NCBI GenBank assembly: GCA_022925895.1
Contig: JAKSYS010000002.1
Coordinates: 372,001 to 436,000, forward strand
Direction of reading: 5' to 3'
DNA length: 64,000 nucleotides
From: Fragilaria crotonensis
Taxonomy: Eukaryota; Bacillariophyta; Fragilariophyceae; Fragilariales; Fragilariaceae
Below the pieces are notes generated by a model, which made no database searches, was not told the origin of the DNA, and saw nothing but the letters and a program-made list of their open reading frames with translations. This document shows positions 21,057 to 32,324 of the stretch, one piece after another. A program made the position numbers and the translations under genes. Numbering within the stretch: position 1 is the stretch's first letter; each line of letters begins with the position of its first letter.

Positions 21057-21433
21057 TCTCAGGTCCTGTCGTGCCAAAATGCAGAAATGTCTTTATAATT
21101 GAGAAGGGCTAATACCCAGAGAGGAGTCTATCGTTCGTTATAACGGCGTGATTGAGACGGCCGATCGTATAACTTCACGATTCAGTGAATTCACTTGTCT
21201 CACTGTTCGAGTATCGTACTTGTACTGTGTTTGTTGTGCTCTTGCTTGTGCGTGTTCGGTTGACAAGAGTGTGTTTTCCTTCGATTTTCAGGTTTTGATT
21301 CATGCATCCCAGTACACAGTACTCGTACGTATGTACGTATCATACAAATGACTTACGGAGTATTCCTGGGGGTACACTACAGCACTGAGTACTTGTACAG
21401 TCATAAGTCATAAGTCATAACTACATGTGTCTG
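21057..21433. other. Intergenic region
   Basis: No gene seen. Some GTAC motifs at 21310-21400 and a tandem CATAAGT (three units, about 21400-21420). It ends at the TAA duplication of the MITE. Confidence 0.5.
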
Positions 21434-21436
21434 TAA

Positions 21437-22152
21437 GAGCATGCCCACTCGTGGCGCTATTTTTTTGTGACCCTTTTCCGTATAGCGCCTTTAAAAGCTT
21501 ATTCTGGATATTTCCGATGTGTCCAAGTGCCCTCCGATCCCCACCGGTGGCGCTATTTCACTTCGGTTCTGGGATGAAAACGGGCGCGCGCCATACAATA
21601 TTTGACTCGAGCAGTACAGTTCATGTACCATATGCAAATCATATACTCGCAGTTCATTCATTCTTTCGTCTCTCGTCGTCGTCTCCATTCTGGCTCCCCT
21701 CATCGCCAGCTTCGCCCCTTGGTCAAAATGGATATCATAATCAGTTCGATCAGGTCGTCGGCGTCGTTCAAAAGGACGTCCATGTTTGTTGTCACTCTGA
21801 GATTTCACCGACTACAATGCCGTACAACGTATGGCGTATGGCGCAAGTATGGCACATCATCACATCATGATTAAAATGCTTGAATCCAACTAATCAATCG
21901 GGGTGGAAGGGCATATCAAACAGGACAAATTGAGCAGGGCTACTTTTTAGAATGGTAGCTGAATTCGTATTTTTTGGAACAGGTCTGACACCCGAAATAG
22001 CTATCTGTTCCAAAAGATTACAAAATGTTCCACGACAAACACTAAAAATGTCAAACACGCCCAACCGGTGGTATGATTTTGGGGTCAGAATCTGAGAAAT
22101 CAGGGCAGAATACCAATATGTCCAACAAATAGCCCCACGAGTGGGCATGCTC
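21437..22152. mobile_element. PIF/Harbinger-like non-autonomous DNA element (MITE)
   Basis: Terminal inverted repeats start GAGCATGCCCACTCGTGG at 21437, and the reverse complement ends at 22152; after one mismatch they continue with GCTATTT. The element is flanked by TAA on both sides (21434-21436 and 22153-22155). A 3-bp TWA duplication and ends beginning GAGCAT fit the PIF/Harbinger superfamily. At 716 bp there is no transposase; internal ORFs (for example 21491-21808 minus, with the basic stretch FERRRRPDRTDYD) show no DDE domain. A second GGTGGCGCTATTTCAC box lies inside at about 21544. It probably moves with a transposase encoded elsewhere. Confidence 0.8.
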
Positions 22153-22155
22153 TAA

Positions 22156-22888
22156 CATGCGTGCATTACGGACATACATCTACCGGTAGTATACCAAAGT
22201 ACTTCCGATAGTAGCACTCAGACGTACTCGTACCCCAAGTAGAATTGTACTCGGAGTACTCTACCAGTCGTACGAGTACTGCGTCTGCAGGATGGCAAGA
22301 CCAGTGCCAGGTACTCCCAGTAGGTTATAATACTGTAACCACTTTTTTTATCACTATCGTACTCGTACCATCGTATTGTAATGGTGTAGCGAGTCTCACA
22401 GGCCAAGACCTCAACTTCTTGCGTTGTCAGTAACTCAACCCAAGTGTTGACGTAGTCGACAAACAGCACAGCGTTGCAACTTGGTTGCACCTTGCAACGC
22501 TTGGTTTTATCAAACATCAACGATCAACATCATCGTCATGTATACGCGCGCATTTACGTCGGTACGTTGTGCGAGGTTTCAAGTATACTCGGAGTACTGC
22601 TGTACCGCTACCGTTAGCCCACAATACACCCCCTATGGACGACATACAGACGGCGTAACCCAGAGTTTGGTACTCCGAGTACGCAGAGGGTCCGGTACAT
22701 TTCTCGTTTTGGGGGCCAGTTGTCCCTCGGCCTTCGCTTCTGTAGCTACTGGACGCGGTACATGTAGATCACTACAGTATCATGGCCATTATTTCTTTTC
22801 ATATCCAATAACGCCATCACGGCATTACTCTTCACGACGCGAGGCACCAGATCCATCGCGATCACAAGATTCAGCACCATTGCTGTCG
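22156..22888. other. GTAC-palindrome region upstream of TRM10
   Basis: Contains perfect palindromes GTACTCGGAGTAC (22247-22259) and GTACTCCGAGTAC (22670-22682) plus a near copy at about 22586. The TRM10 frame stays open across much of this region, but it reads through the palindromes and is probably 5' UTR. Confidence 0.6.
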
Positions 22889-24049
22889 ATGGAATCTTCA
22901 ACAAACGAATCAGAGCCAAATGTCAAACGCGACGAGGTTGATGTTGACACGGCATCGGAGAAGACTGGGAACGTCACTAAACCACCGGTAGACGACGACC
23001 CCGGCACTGTGAAAAGTGAGGAACCACAAATCGAAGAATGGGCAATTCAAAGTAGTGCTGCTACAGAAAGCATTACATTGGCGGCCGATGCCGCAGATCC
23101 GCAATCATCTCCTCCTCTTTCTAAAAAGGCGCTGAAACGAAAGCGTAGGTGGGATGAAAAGTTGGCCGTCAAGAAGCGTCGAAAGGAGCATGCCAGGGAG
23201 GCGAAGCGAGCCAAGGCGATCCTTGATGGACGGGATGTGGAGAAAGAACGACGCGACATTGAGGAAAGAACTAAGGAAGGAGAAGGACGTAAACGAAGAG
23301 AGAAGGTGAGAATTGACAGTGGGTTTTTGCAGTCGACGTTGCCCATCATGTTCCTCAAAAGTATCACGTGCTATCACATGGCCTCAGTTGATTTTAGAAC
23401 GAATAACATCATCGGCCGACAAGTCTTTTCAAGTAAGTATCATCCTGATCTTTTCCATTTCTTAGTCACAGGTCAGTGGTTGCTAATCGAAAAATTATAG
23501 GTTTGTATTGATTGTTCATTCGAAGAACACATGACAGAGAAGGAAATCAACTCCCTGTCGTCGCAAATTCGCTATTGCTACGCGAGCAATAAACGCTCGC
23601 CTAATCCGGTTTATCTATCTGTCACATCACTTTCGGGGAGCACACGAGCCATCTTGGACAAAGTGGATGGATTTCCTGAGGGCTGGGTCGGTCGAGGCTT
23701 TTCGCACCACGTGGAGTCAATGGAGGACGTTCATGATGCTTCGAGGTTGGTGTACTTGACCAGCGATTCACCGAATGCCTTGCAGGATTTGGATGACGAA
23801 AAAATCTACGTCATTGGTGGGATCGTCGATAGAAATCGTCTCAAGCGAGCGACGATCACCAGGGCAGAACAACTTGGTATTGCAACTGCCAAGTTGCCCA
23901 TAACAGACCATTTGCAGCTCTTCTCGACTAAAGTGTTGACTTGTAATCATGTCTTCGACATCCTACTGAAATATCGTGACTGTGGGAAGGACTGGAAGAA
24001 GGCCATGTTAGAAGTTCTCCCGGAAAGAAAAGATGTAAGGGGAAGATAA
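22889..24049 (+). CDS. TRM10: tRNA (guanine-N1-)-methyltransferase, TRM10 family
   Basis: Two exons, 22889-23305 and 23501-24049, with a 195-bp GT-AG intron that has an in-frame stop at its end; product 321 aa. Exon 1 gives a charged N-terminus and a Lys/Arg-rich helix (KKALKRKRRWDEKLAVKKRR). The splice joins RREK to VCIDCSFEEHM, the usual start of the TRM10 SPOUT domain. The motifs CSFEEHMTEKEINSLSSQI, YLTSDSPN, YVIGGIVDRNR and GIATAKLPI follow; the last parts form the SAM-binding trefoil knot. TRM10 methylates N1 of purine 9 in tRNA. The start is the ATG at 22889; another ATG at 22538 would add a Cys/Tyr-rich tail I think is not translated. A mitochondrial form cannot be excluded. Confidence 0.88.
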
Positions 24050-24383
24050 GCTAGCGATGCATACGAATTTGCTTCGCTCAGTTGACTCTAGAAAACAATC
24101 GTAGAAGGAATAGGGCAATACTTGTGTATAAAATATCCTAAAATGTACAATAATGAAGCAAAACTGTCACAATGCGGTGTTGGCTGCCAATTGCCAACCT
24201 GATTCTCGAGGAAAAAAACCGCGGCCAGAGAAGAATGGGGGCGTATCAAAATCAGAGAGTCACAAATGACCGAGAGAAAAACGCCTCCCATCCCATTGCC
24301 CAGATGCGGGCGGAAAAATTAGACAAGTCTCGACCATCCGAGTGAGATATCACCATGAGCACGCTTCAGTCCCAACTAGGTCA
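24050..24383. other. Intergenic region between TRM10 and a convergent gene
   Basis: No gene seen. The two neighbouring genes converge here, so it should hold both 3' UTRs. Confidence 0.45.
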
Positions 24384-24956
24384 TCACGACTGGAAAACAA
24401 TTTCACTGGGGACATTGAAAGCGATGCGTTCGTTGTGTGCTCGTTCACCTCGGAGCTGGATCTCTTCCAGGACACGCTCGGAAAGAGCGTGCTCGCCGCG
24501 ACGACGATGAAACGCGGCCAAACTTTGCAAGGAAAACAGAACGTCCGGGTGGTTTTCTCCAGAGAGCCGCTGTTGTGCCGTGAGTGCGGCAACACGATTG
24601 GCAAGAGCAATATCTTGTTTGTAGTGTGAATCCTTCAAAATACTATCATCTGAATCTTCTTCCTCAACGGTCGCAATAGGATCTCTGAACGCCAAGTTAT
24701 CGTTGTGCTCTGAGTTGATGGGAGAGCGATTTCGCGGAGTACGATCAACTGAGGAGTTTGAACTCTCAAGCGTTTCGTCGAGACTAGGAGCTCGCTTCTT
24801 CCGTCTTCGTCTCTCCATCAACGCCCTGAGGAAGCTTGGGCGATCGCCATGCTTATCCTCAGATTGGTCGTCCATGTTGGAAAATCTCATGCTTGCGATA
24901 CCTTTCTGCTCGGGGCTGTCAGAACGGAGCGGTATGCTAGTAGAATGCAAATTCAT
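24384..24956 (-). CDS. Hypothetical protein with a TPR-like C-terminal segment
   Basis: A 190-aa product from ATG 24956. The N-terminal half is polar and disordered, with the basic cluster MERRRRKKR and a Ser/Asp tract. The C-terminal part (VAALTAQQRLSGENHPDVLF...HRRRGEHALSERVLEE) has the look of a kinesin-light-chain-type tetratricopeptide unit: GENHPDV...SL..LA, then a helix ending in E. There is only one or two such units. The frame is open about 100 bp further upstream without an ATG, so an upstream exon is possible. Confidence 0.6.
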   Translation of the reverse strand: MNLHSTSIPLRSDSPEQKGIASMRFSNMDDQSEDKHGDRPSFLRALMERRRRKKRAPSLDETLESSNSSVDRTPRNRSPINSEHNDNLAFRDPIATVEEEDSDDSILKDSHYKQDIALANRVAALTAQQRLSGENHPDVLFSLQSLAAFHRRRGEHALSERVLEEIQLRGERAHNERIAFNVPSEIVFQS

Positions 24957-25077
24957 AGGGAACCGCAGCGTAGATTCCGCAACCCGAACACGAATTGACT
25001 CAAAATAGCTTTTGTGATCACGCCACGTGCTCCTAGTCGAAAAAGACCAATTTCGCAAACTGCAGGAAGCAGAACAA

Positions 25078-25485
25078 TCAATATGACCAAATAAGAACCG
25101 AGGACTTCGTGGCGCTTGAAGTGCCTCGATAGTTTGTCCGACAATCTGGGGGACTGATAAATCCCAAAACTTCCTTCGTTTCGAAGGAGTTTAATTGAAT
25201 GACATCCTCGTAGAATCTAGTATCGACGATCAATATACTCCGAATGCAATCTCCTACCTCCTGTGCACACTCTTTGGTTGTTACTTTGTTACATCCGCCG
25301 TGGACCAACATACGCATTGAATGCAGTATCGAATTCCGAACTCGAGTCCCAGGAGGCTTCTCGTTAAAAACCAGCTGCTTCTCAACCAACAAACTTCTCG
25401 AAGTTTGTTTTCTGGTATGTACTGTAGGGTATGGTAGTTGTTCCCCACCGGGTACCTTGACCTTCGTCGTCACGTCCATGTCCAT
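25078..25485 (-). CDS. Hypothetical ORF, doubtful
   Basis: A 135-aa frame starting MDMDVTTKVKVPGGEQLPYP. I recognise no domain. It lies on the same strand just upstream of 24384-24956, so it could be an upstream exon of that gene; I could not find a convincing splice. An overlapping frame (24953-25144) has a hydrophobic helix (SYLVILIVLLPAVCEIGLF). Either may be chance. Confidence 0.3.
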   Translation of the reverse strand: MDMDVTTKVKVPGGEQLPYPTVHTRKQTSRSLLVEKQLVFNEKPPGTRVRNSILHSMRMLVHGGCNKVTTKECAQEVGDCIRSILIVDTRFYEDVIQLNSFETKEVLGFISPPDCRTNYRGTSSATKSSVLIWSY

Positions 25486-27787
25486 TCTTGTTCTACAGAA
25501 CAGTCTGCCGAACGCATCGTTTCTTCATGCTGGCATTCCTTCTATATACGCTGAAAACCAAAAAGGAAATCGAAAATGAATTAATGCACCGGACAACATA
25601 ACCGTGGACGGACGTATTGGCGTACTAGCAGTTATGTACCGTCGATTTCACGACAACAAGTGCAACACTCATTCCAGATGAAATTTGTGAATTAAAGTTA
25701 GTGAAATCAATCTTGGTCGGAGATGACTGTACCTCTCACCCCTTTTCAATTGATTGCAGTTGCTTGTCGGGCAAGAATTTGGGTTTTGTTCCTGCGAGGA
25801 TATGGGTTCTGGATGGTAAGGTGCATAGCAAACATAATGCCATGCCAGTTGTCTGCCTGGTTGTCTAGCCAATTCTTTAGTGCCATTTGTACTTTTGTTG
25901 TGGGCAACTACTTGTAAATGCATATCATCCTTGACATGATCCTCTCTTCAGCAGCATTGGGGCACACTTTGTGTCTATTAGCAGCTTATCTGAAAGATTC
26001 CTTTTCCAAATGCCTGGTGTGGAATGTTCCTGCAACTGAACAAAATGCGCCTTCAATCATAAAACAATGTGTCCTCATGCTCTTGAATGAAGTGTGGCTG
26101 CTCGTATATCTGTGAGCTGTTGTTGTGTCCATGCAGGGACATCAGACTTTGTTTCCAATAAGTCATTCTTTTGCTGATAGCCTAGATTTGCGTGACTCCA
26201 TCATCAACCATCATCATAGTGCACTTGTATTGATAAGCACCTATGCTTCATCAAACTTTGTAAATACTCCAATCATATGCTTGATAGCTTCACAACATAC
26301 TAGAGTGGTAGAGCCACCCGGCACTCTGTCTGCCTGTCATTGGTGTTTTTGGCGACGTCTGAGATGATGATGACATTGTTCTCAGCATACCACAAGAAGT
26401 TTTGTCTACTGTACAACAATCCCTTGCACGGTCATGTGTCCATCAAACCATTCAAGCACTTGCCAATGCTTATGTCCAGGACTTGACTCATGTTGTGATT
26501 ATATCTCTAGTAATTTTGGCAATGTTTTGTGCCAACTTCATCATCAAGTATATAATCATTCTGAAAATGACTGGTAATTGTTATTTTTCCGATAATCTTA
26601 TTCACTCATTTCAGGAATACTGTTGCATTTGCTTCGTTGCTGGTTTCACTCCCTCCTGTCTATTTGTAGTGTGCCATGATGATTGTGACTTCCAATTATT
26701 TCATGCTTGTTCTTCCAAGTCCGATGTCAGTCCTTAACTTGTCTGTCCGGTTGCCTGGTTTTCTGAATATCCTGCACTCATGGTAGAATCTATTCAACAT
26801 TGCCATGGCCAATGGCATCACTTCACCTTAGTCTCACCAGGAGCCTCAGCACGTTGGAGGGACATACTGCCTATGCATCCGATTGCTCCCGTTGCTCGCG
26901 GGAATATCACAATCTAGCTAGTGCACCAGCATTGCCCTGGCCACTGAAATTACTGGAAGCACTACTGTTCTGGTGCAGCGTTGCCCTGCCTACCGCCATG
27001 ACTGGAAGTGATGCCAGAATTGGCACTACTGTTGTGGCACAGCCTTGCCCTGGCCATTGGCATTACTGTTGGAAAGAAGCCATCTGTCATGCAGCCCAAT
27101 TCGTCAGTAATCTATCAAGCATTGCCTTGCTGGACATCACCCAAACAAGTCAGATGCACCTTCCTGCAGAGCTGTTAACTTCACCTAAGAACATTCCAGA
27201 CTCCCATTTCCAGATGTATGGTTCTTAGGAGCCGGAAACTTCGCACACACCCCGTTGGGATGTAATGGATCAGCAGCACCTTAAGATACTACGCCGAATG
27301 TCTTTTTCTGCCACATTCGTGTGCCTTGTTAAACGTTGATGGAAATTAGTGCATTCTTTGGATGCATTTCAAGACACAAGGCTAAGGCGAGGAACACAGT
27401 CGGCTGGCTTGGGCCTGCGCGGTCGCTACGATAGGGACACCGTACGCACATTCACACCCATGCAGAACGGGTTTCTGCGCTGAAGATGCATCTGAACAGT
27501 TCCAACGCGCTCTATTGCGACATCGCCCAGACTGATGTATGCAGTCTGCATGAATCTGAGGTTTGAACCCCCATTCAATGAAGGACAGCTGGTTTGCGAC
27601 GATCTAGATTCTGGGTGCGACACCAAGACACGGCTCCAGGATATATTGGCATCACCACGCAGAACTCCTACAACTACTAGTGGATCGAAGCATCCTGGCT
27701 CTTCCATTTAGATCAACCTAATGCATATCTGCCACTACCTTGACAACAATCATCGCCAAGAACGAGGGTCCTTAAACCATCTCAATC
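25486..27787. other. Gene-poor 2.3-kb region, probably decayed sequence
   Basis: No gene I can support. The DNA lacks the GTAC motifs of other intergenic parts and resembles 6330-7560 and 42080-43600 in composition. It contains imperfect repeats at 26930-27070. Small ORFs (for example 27426-27707 minus, 93 aa from a true ATG; 26800-27228 plus) show no known domain. Decayed transposon DNA is a fair guess but not shown. Confidence 0.5.
26926..27072. repeat. Imperfect tandem repeat, about 60-66 bp unit
   Basis: Three units share TTGCCCTGCC/GCC, then CAT/ATT...ACTGGAAG, then CACTACTGTT...GTGCAGC or GGCACAGCC. Unit borders fall near the three TTGCCCTG copies at about 26932, 26982 and 27048. Units differ in length and by many substitutions, so the repeat is old. 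Confidence 0.6.
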
Positions 27788-29623
27788 TCAACTCAACTTG
27801 ACATCCTTGACTGCATTGACAGCAGCCGCCGCGTAATACTCATCAGTCGGCTTCATTGCAGGGAAGAGCAAGACTTCCTTGATGTTATTCTTGTTCGACA
27901 GGAACATGGTCAAGCGGTCAATACCAAGACCGAAACCACCAGTGGGAGGCAACCCGTGCTCCAACGCGGTGACAAAGGCATCATCCGTCACCATGGCTTC
28001 GTCGTCACCCTTCTTGCCATCCTTGGCCTGCTCCAAGAAATTGCGGTACTGGTCGACCGGGTCGTTCAATTCCGTGTAGGCATTGGCGAGCTGCAATACG
28101 AGAGTGGCAACAAAAGCAGATTTAGACACACGGAGATGTTGAAGATGGACAAACAAACATCATCCCAATCAAAACGCTCGTACCTCTCGTCCTGCCGAGA
28201 AAAGCTCAAATCGCTCCGTCAAGAAAGGCTTGGAGCGGTGATGTTTGGCAAGGGGACTCATGATCTGAGGGTGTTCAGTGATGAAGGTAGGATGAATGAT
28301 ATCCGATTCCAAATACTCGCCCACCAGTGTATCCAACAAACGTGGTGTCGTGTGAGGAGGAGTGCATTCCAGTTCTCGCTCCTTCAAAATTGCAGACAGC
28401 TTCTGCTCGCATTCAGGGTCGTCAAGCGATGGGAGCTTAATGCCCATGACTTCCTCCAAACCTTCCATCATGGGGATGCGCTTGAACGGAGGTGTGAAGT
28501 CAATTTCGACTTCTGGTTGACCTGGCTTTGGGGAGTATTTGATTTTGTAACCTCCAGTGACATTTTTGACCAATGTCGATACCATCTCTTCGCACATGTC
28601 CATCAGATCGTTGTAGTCGGCGTAGGCTTGATAAAATTCCAAAGTAGTGAATTCAGGATTATGTGTCAAATCGATCCCTTCGTTACGGAACTGCCTGCCG
28701 ATTTCATAGACACGATCGAGCCCACCAATAACCAGCTGCTTGAGATACAGCTCAGGAGCAATACGAAGGAAGAGATCCAGTTTCAAATCGTTGTGGTACG
28801 TAATGAAAGGCTTGGCGACAGCGCCACCTGGGACCATGTTCATCATTGGTGTTTCTACTTCCAAAAAGTGACGATCGTTGAGATAGGTTCGAATCTGATT
28901 GATGATGGCAGCACGAATGTAAAACACATTGCGAATGTCGTTGTTGACAATAAGATCAAGGTAACGCTGGCGATAGCGAGTTTCCATATTCGTAATGCCT
29001 CCCAAGCCAGAATCACCCTTTGGAAAGGGCAACATGTGCAAGCAGGGGCTGAGCAACTGCATGGCCTTTGGGAAGATGGAGAGCTCGCCATTTTTGGATT
29101 TTCCAGGATATCCAGTCACCCCGATAATGTCACCTCGCTTCAAAGTTTTGTGAATCTTGAAGAAGGCATCTTCCGATTCATAGGTGGAAAGGGAGGACAT
29201 GACTTGAATCTTGGCACCGTCACCACGAATATCGTAGAAGTATAGCTTTCCTTGGCCACGAACGCTGACAATTCGGCCGGCAACACTTGTGGTAATATCA
29301 TCCAGTTGGACGCCGGCTTCTGTCTTGGGATCAAACTCGGCGCAGAAATCAGGAAGGCGATAATCGACGTGGAACTTGTGAGGGTACGGATCACCACCGT
29401 CTTGCACAATCTGTTTGATTTGAGCCTCACGATTGGCCTTGTATTGAGACGGATCCAAGATTTCTTCTTCTTTCTTGTTGGCGGGCGCCGCAGCAGCTTT
29501 GGCAGCAGCCTTTTCCGCTTTCTGCGCCGCGGCATGCTCAGCCTTGAGCAGCTTCTTCAAGGCATTCTTGGATAAAGGCTCACCGTTCTCGTCCAAACGA
29601 ACTGGTTCTTCTTCTGTCGACAT
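27788..29623 (-). CDS. KARS: Lysyl-tRNA synthetase, class II, cytosolic
   Basis: Two exons, 28184-29623 and 27788-28090, with a 93-bp GT-AG intron; 580 aa. An N-terminal Lys/Ala-rich helix ([20 protein letters not shown]), typical of eukaryotic cytosolic LysRS, is followed by an OB-fold anticodon-binding domain (about residues 105-220) and the class II core: [12 protein letters not shown], motif 2 [25 protein letters not shown] joined across the intron to [11 protein letters not shown], and motif 3 [13 protein letters not shown]. The intron interrupts the [12 protein letters not shown] block precisely. It makes Lys-tRNA(Lys). The frame extends upstream of 29623 but without an ATG; no targeting peptide is seen from this start. 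A long antisense frame exists and was ignored. Confidence 0.96.
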
Positions 29624-30204
29624 GGTGGCAAAGGAAAGCACAACGTTTGCAGCTGAATCTATAGCAACGGCCAATGGCTGTAATGAACGTGAAGGACAAT
29701 GCTCTTGACAGGTGTTGGCGTCCGGATGGCAGATGCACGGGACAGGACAATCATTTGCATACGCCCAACGCTCCACGCCAGACGGGGACTTAAATCTTAC
29801 TCATACCGGCACTTTGCTACATGGTATGCATGGTACAGGTACCCGTGCTCCAGTACAGTTCTCGATCGATCGGAATAAAAAATTCTTGGTGGATGTGCAG
29901 TCCGTCGAGTCGGCAGGACAGGGATAGCAGACGGACGGCTTGCAGACATTTTACCGACATGTGTGGCTCTCGATCCTGTTCAATATTAGTATGCCGTGTA
30001 CGTGGGGTCTCTCTGCCATTGGAAAGGTTGTCGATCGGGCGTAAACCTTGACCTCGCGCAAGTATTCTCCTCGCTATATCCATTGCCTATTACGACTCCA
30101 CACTCCGCACTCCGCACTCCGCACTCCGCAACTCTCGTGGTCTTGTCGTGACAAGTCATTAGCTACGAACTGAAGGCGCATCAGCACTTGCACATCATCC
30201 AACC
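29624..30204. other. Divergent promoter region LysRS / eIF3h
   Basis: Serves as the shared upstream region of two translation genes. A 7-bp tandem CACTCCG (about four units, 30101-30127) lies some 80 bp upstream of the eIF3h start. Otherwise nothing clear. Confidence 0.5.
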
Positions 30205-31166
30205 ATGGCAACTCTCCTAGAACCTGGTCAACGTATCAATGTTGTGCAGCTTGATGGACTTGTAAGCTTTTCACTTCCTATCATTCTTTTTACCGCGCTC
30301 AATCCGAGAAATGCTTTCTTACCTTAACCCCCCCTTCTCCCTGTCAGGCCCTACTAAAGATCGTCAAACACTGTCACGAATCCTTGCCACAAATGGTCAC
30401 TGGTTCTCTCCTAGGACTCGCCAACGCTGGCACACTCGAAATTACACATTCGTTTCCATTTGCCGACGCCACCACAGAAGATGATGATGCAGCTCAGGAT
30501 TATCAGCTCGAAATGATGCGCATGTTACGAGAAACAAATGTTGATAACAATTGCGTTGGTTGGTACCAATCCATGTATTTGGGCTCCTATTCCACGACCT
30601 CGTTCTTGGAAAATCAGTTTTCCTATCAGACAGAATTGTCACCCAACGCGGTAGTTCTCCTCTATGATCCCCTCCAAACCTCCCACGGTAGCCTTTGTCT
30701 CAAGTGTTTCCGACTGACGCAATCTTACATTGAAACCAAGGCAGCCGTGTCGGGCCAAATTTTCGAATCCATCCCTCTTGTCTTCCACAATCCCGGCCTG
30801 TGTCGTGCCATGGTGTCCGAATTGCAGACCGATGACACCACGTTGGAGTGTTTGGATTTGAGCACTAATCCATATTTGGAGAAACACTTGGAATTCCTTT
30901 GCAGTTGGGTGGACGATTTGGCCCAAGAGCAGCAGAAATTTCAATATTGGGCACGTGCCAATCACAGCAGCAACAAGCGTCGGAACAAGAATGACACCGC
31001 AGCGGCAACCCAATCGAGTGAGGGAGCACCCAAAAAGTTGGAGAGTTTGCTCATTACCAACCAGATTCGCAATTATTGCGATCAAATGGACAAGTTCGCT
31101 GGAGCCGGATTTGGAAAATTGTATTTGGTCAGCGGCTTGCATAAAAATGATCGGACTGGAGTTTAA
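30205..31166 (+). CDS. EIF3H: Translation initiation factor 3 subunit H
   Basis: Two exons, 30205-30261 and 30348-31166, separated by an 86-bp GT-AG intron with a pyrimidine-rich 3' end; 291 aa. Exon 1 gives MATLLEPGQRINVVQLDGL, and exon 2 continues ALLKIVKHC. This is the MPN domain start of eIF3h (VQ-DGL--LKI-KHC). GSLLGL, LEITHSFPFA, VGWYQSMYLGSY and VVLLYDPLQTSHG follow the MPN fold. As usual for eIF3h, the metal-binding JAMM residues are missing (no HxH). The C-terminal helices end KLYLVSGL. It is a subunit of the 43S-recruiting eIF3 complex. It converges with 31255-31770, 88 bp apart. Confidence 0.93.
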
Positions 31167-31254
31167 CTATAAGTAATGGTAGAGCCTATTTCCCGCCTAT
31201 TTACTGACAAAGCCTTGAGACTTACGTCCAGTGGATCGCTGTTGGTATTTGCTA

Positions 31255-31770
31255 CTACTTTTTAATGGCGGTGTTGGGCAATCCCAACTCGTCGTAAAGA
31301 CTCTTCATTTTGGATTCCATCAATGAGCAACTTTTGGAATGCGCGTCTTGCATCGCTTGCGTCAAGGAAGTGTTAATGGTCGCCAGGTCCACATCATCTC
31401 CGACTTGGACAGCTAGGGGATACTGCTGCCCGTTCATGAATACTCTGATTTTGCCATCCTCAGATCGACCCTCAACTCGGGCTCCCGATAATTCCTGAAG
31501 AACACCAGACGTCAGACTTCCAAGTCTTTGATTCACCTTGAAAGATTGCATGGACTGCATCACTTGATCGACGCCGGAAGAAGAATCGGTGCTGTCCTTT
31601 TGCTGCTCCTGCGATGATCCACCTCCCCAACGCGAAAATAAAAACAGAGAATTGGTCGATCCTGCAGATGGCCTTTGTAGAGCCTTCCATTGCTGCTGAT
31701 TAAAGGCATTGGATGGCGGTAGTACCAGCAGCAGCAGACAGATGATGCCTTGCAAACGAAAAGACATCAT
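31255..31770 (-). CDS. Plastid-targeted YbaB/EbfC-like protein, second copy
   Basis: 171 aa from ATG 31770. A signal peptide (MMSFRLQGIICLLLLVLPPSNA) ends at an A-F site (NAFNQQ) that fits plastid import through the four membranes of diatoms. After a Ser/Gln linker come a helix with MQSMQSF, then GRSEDGKIRVFMNGQQYPL, a YbaB-like beta strand pair, and the C-terminal helix DAHSKSCSLMESKMKSLYDE with LGLP. YbaB/EbfC proteins bind DNA as dimers. It is far diverged from the copy at 9531-10033, so these are probably two old paralogues. The family call rests on pattern, not on a search. Confidence 0.7.
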   Translation of the reverse strand: MMSFRLQGIICLLLLVLPPSNAFNQQQWKALQRPSAGSTNSLFLFSRWGGGSSQEQQKDSTDSSSGVDQVMQSMQSFKVNQRLGSLTSGVLQELSGARVEGRSEDGKIRVFMNGQQYPLAVQVGDDVDLATINTSLTQAMQDAHSKSCSLMESKMKSLYDELGLPNTAIKK

Positions 31771-32324
31771 GCTAACATCATTGCTGTCATCAAGGTAAGA
31801 GACTTGATGTGTTAGGTGTCATACTTCGTCTCTACATACACCTGTAGTATTACAGTAGTCCGTAGCACAGTAATATCTCTCAATGGGAAATGGGATATGT
31901 AATGCGTCGTCCAAGTAAGTCATACTGTCACATCCATCATATTGCGTACAAGTACCCTCGCTCCCATCTAACGGTGTGTCGTGAGTCGTGAATCGTGGCA
32001 GATGATCGTAGCCCTGTGGTCCAGGGTTAATGGCATCATTAACCCGAGCAGGAATCGTCCGGAGATGGTACGATAGTTCAGCGGACTCCGATTTGCAGGC
32101 AAAGATTCGAAGAACCTCATCTGCCTAGATTGGAAGTTGGGACCTTCAGGTCCAGAAAAACCGGACCTTTTTAGCCAAAGTCGACAGTTGAAATGCCCTT
32201 CTCAAGCGAACTAGCGGCACTCAAGGCCGTGTACAATGATGGCGTACTCCTACATTATTAGTTTACAATTGACCAAGGTTGTGTTCAAGGTGAGAACTAC
32301 TGTTTGGGAAGGCTTCGTCTTCAC
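31771..32324. other. Intergenic region
   Basis: No gene seen. A tRNA-like stretch at 32061-32124 was examined and rejected (see rejected list). Confidence 0.45.

Noticed and set aside
22481-22888. Upstream extension of TRM10 (ATG at 22538)
   Set aside because: It would translate GTAC palindromes into a Cys/Tyr-rich stretch without targeting features; the ATG at 22889 fits the family better.
27956-29245. 429-aa frame antisense to LysRS
   Set aside because: It lies wholly opposite a certain gene; a shadow frame.
29624-29776. N-terminal extension of LysRS
   Set aside because: The frame is open but has no ATG, and the sequence is Cys-rich and unlike any transit peptide.
32061-32124. tRNA-like stretch with TAGTTCAGCGG and AGATTCGAAGA
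   Set aside because: It has a weak A-box, a poor B-box and partly pairing ends, but is only about 63 bases long without a sound cloverleaf.
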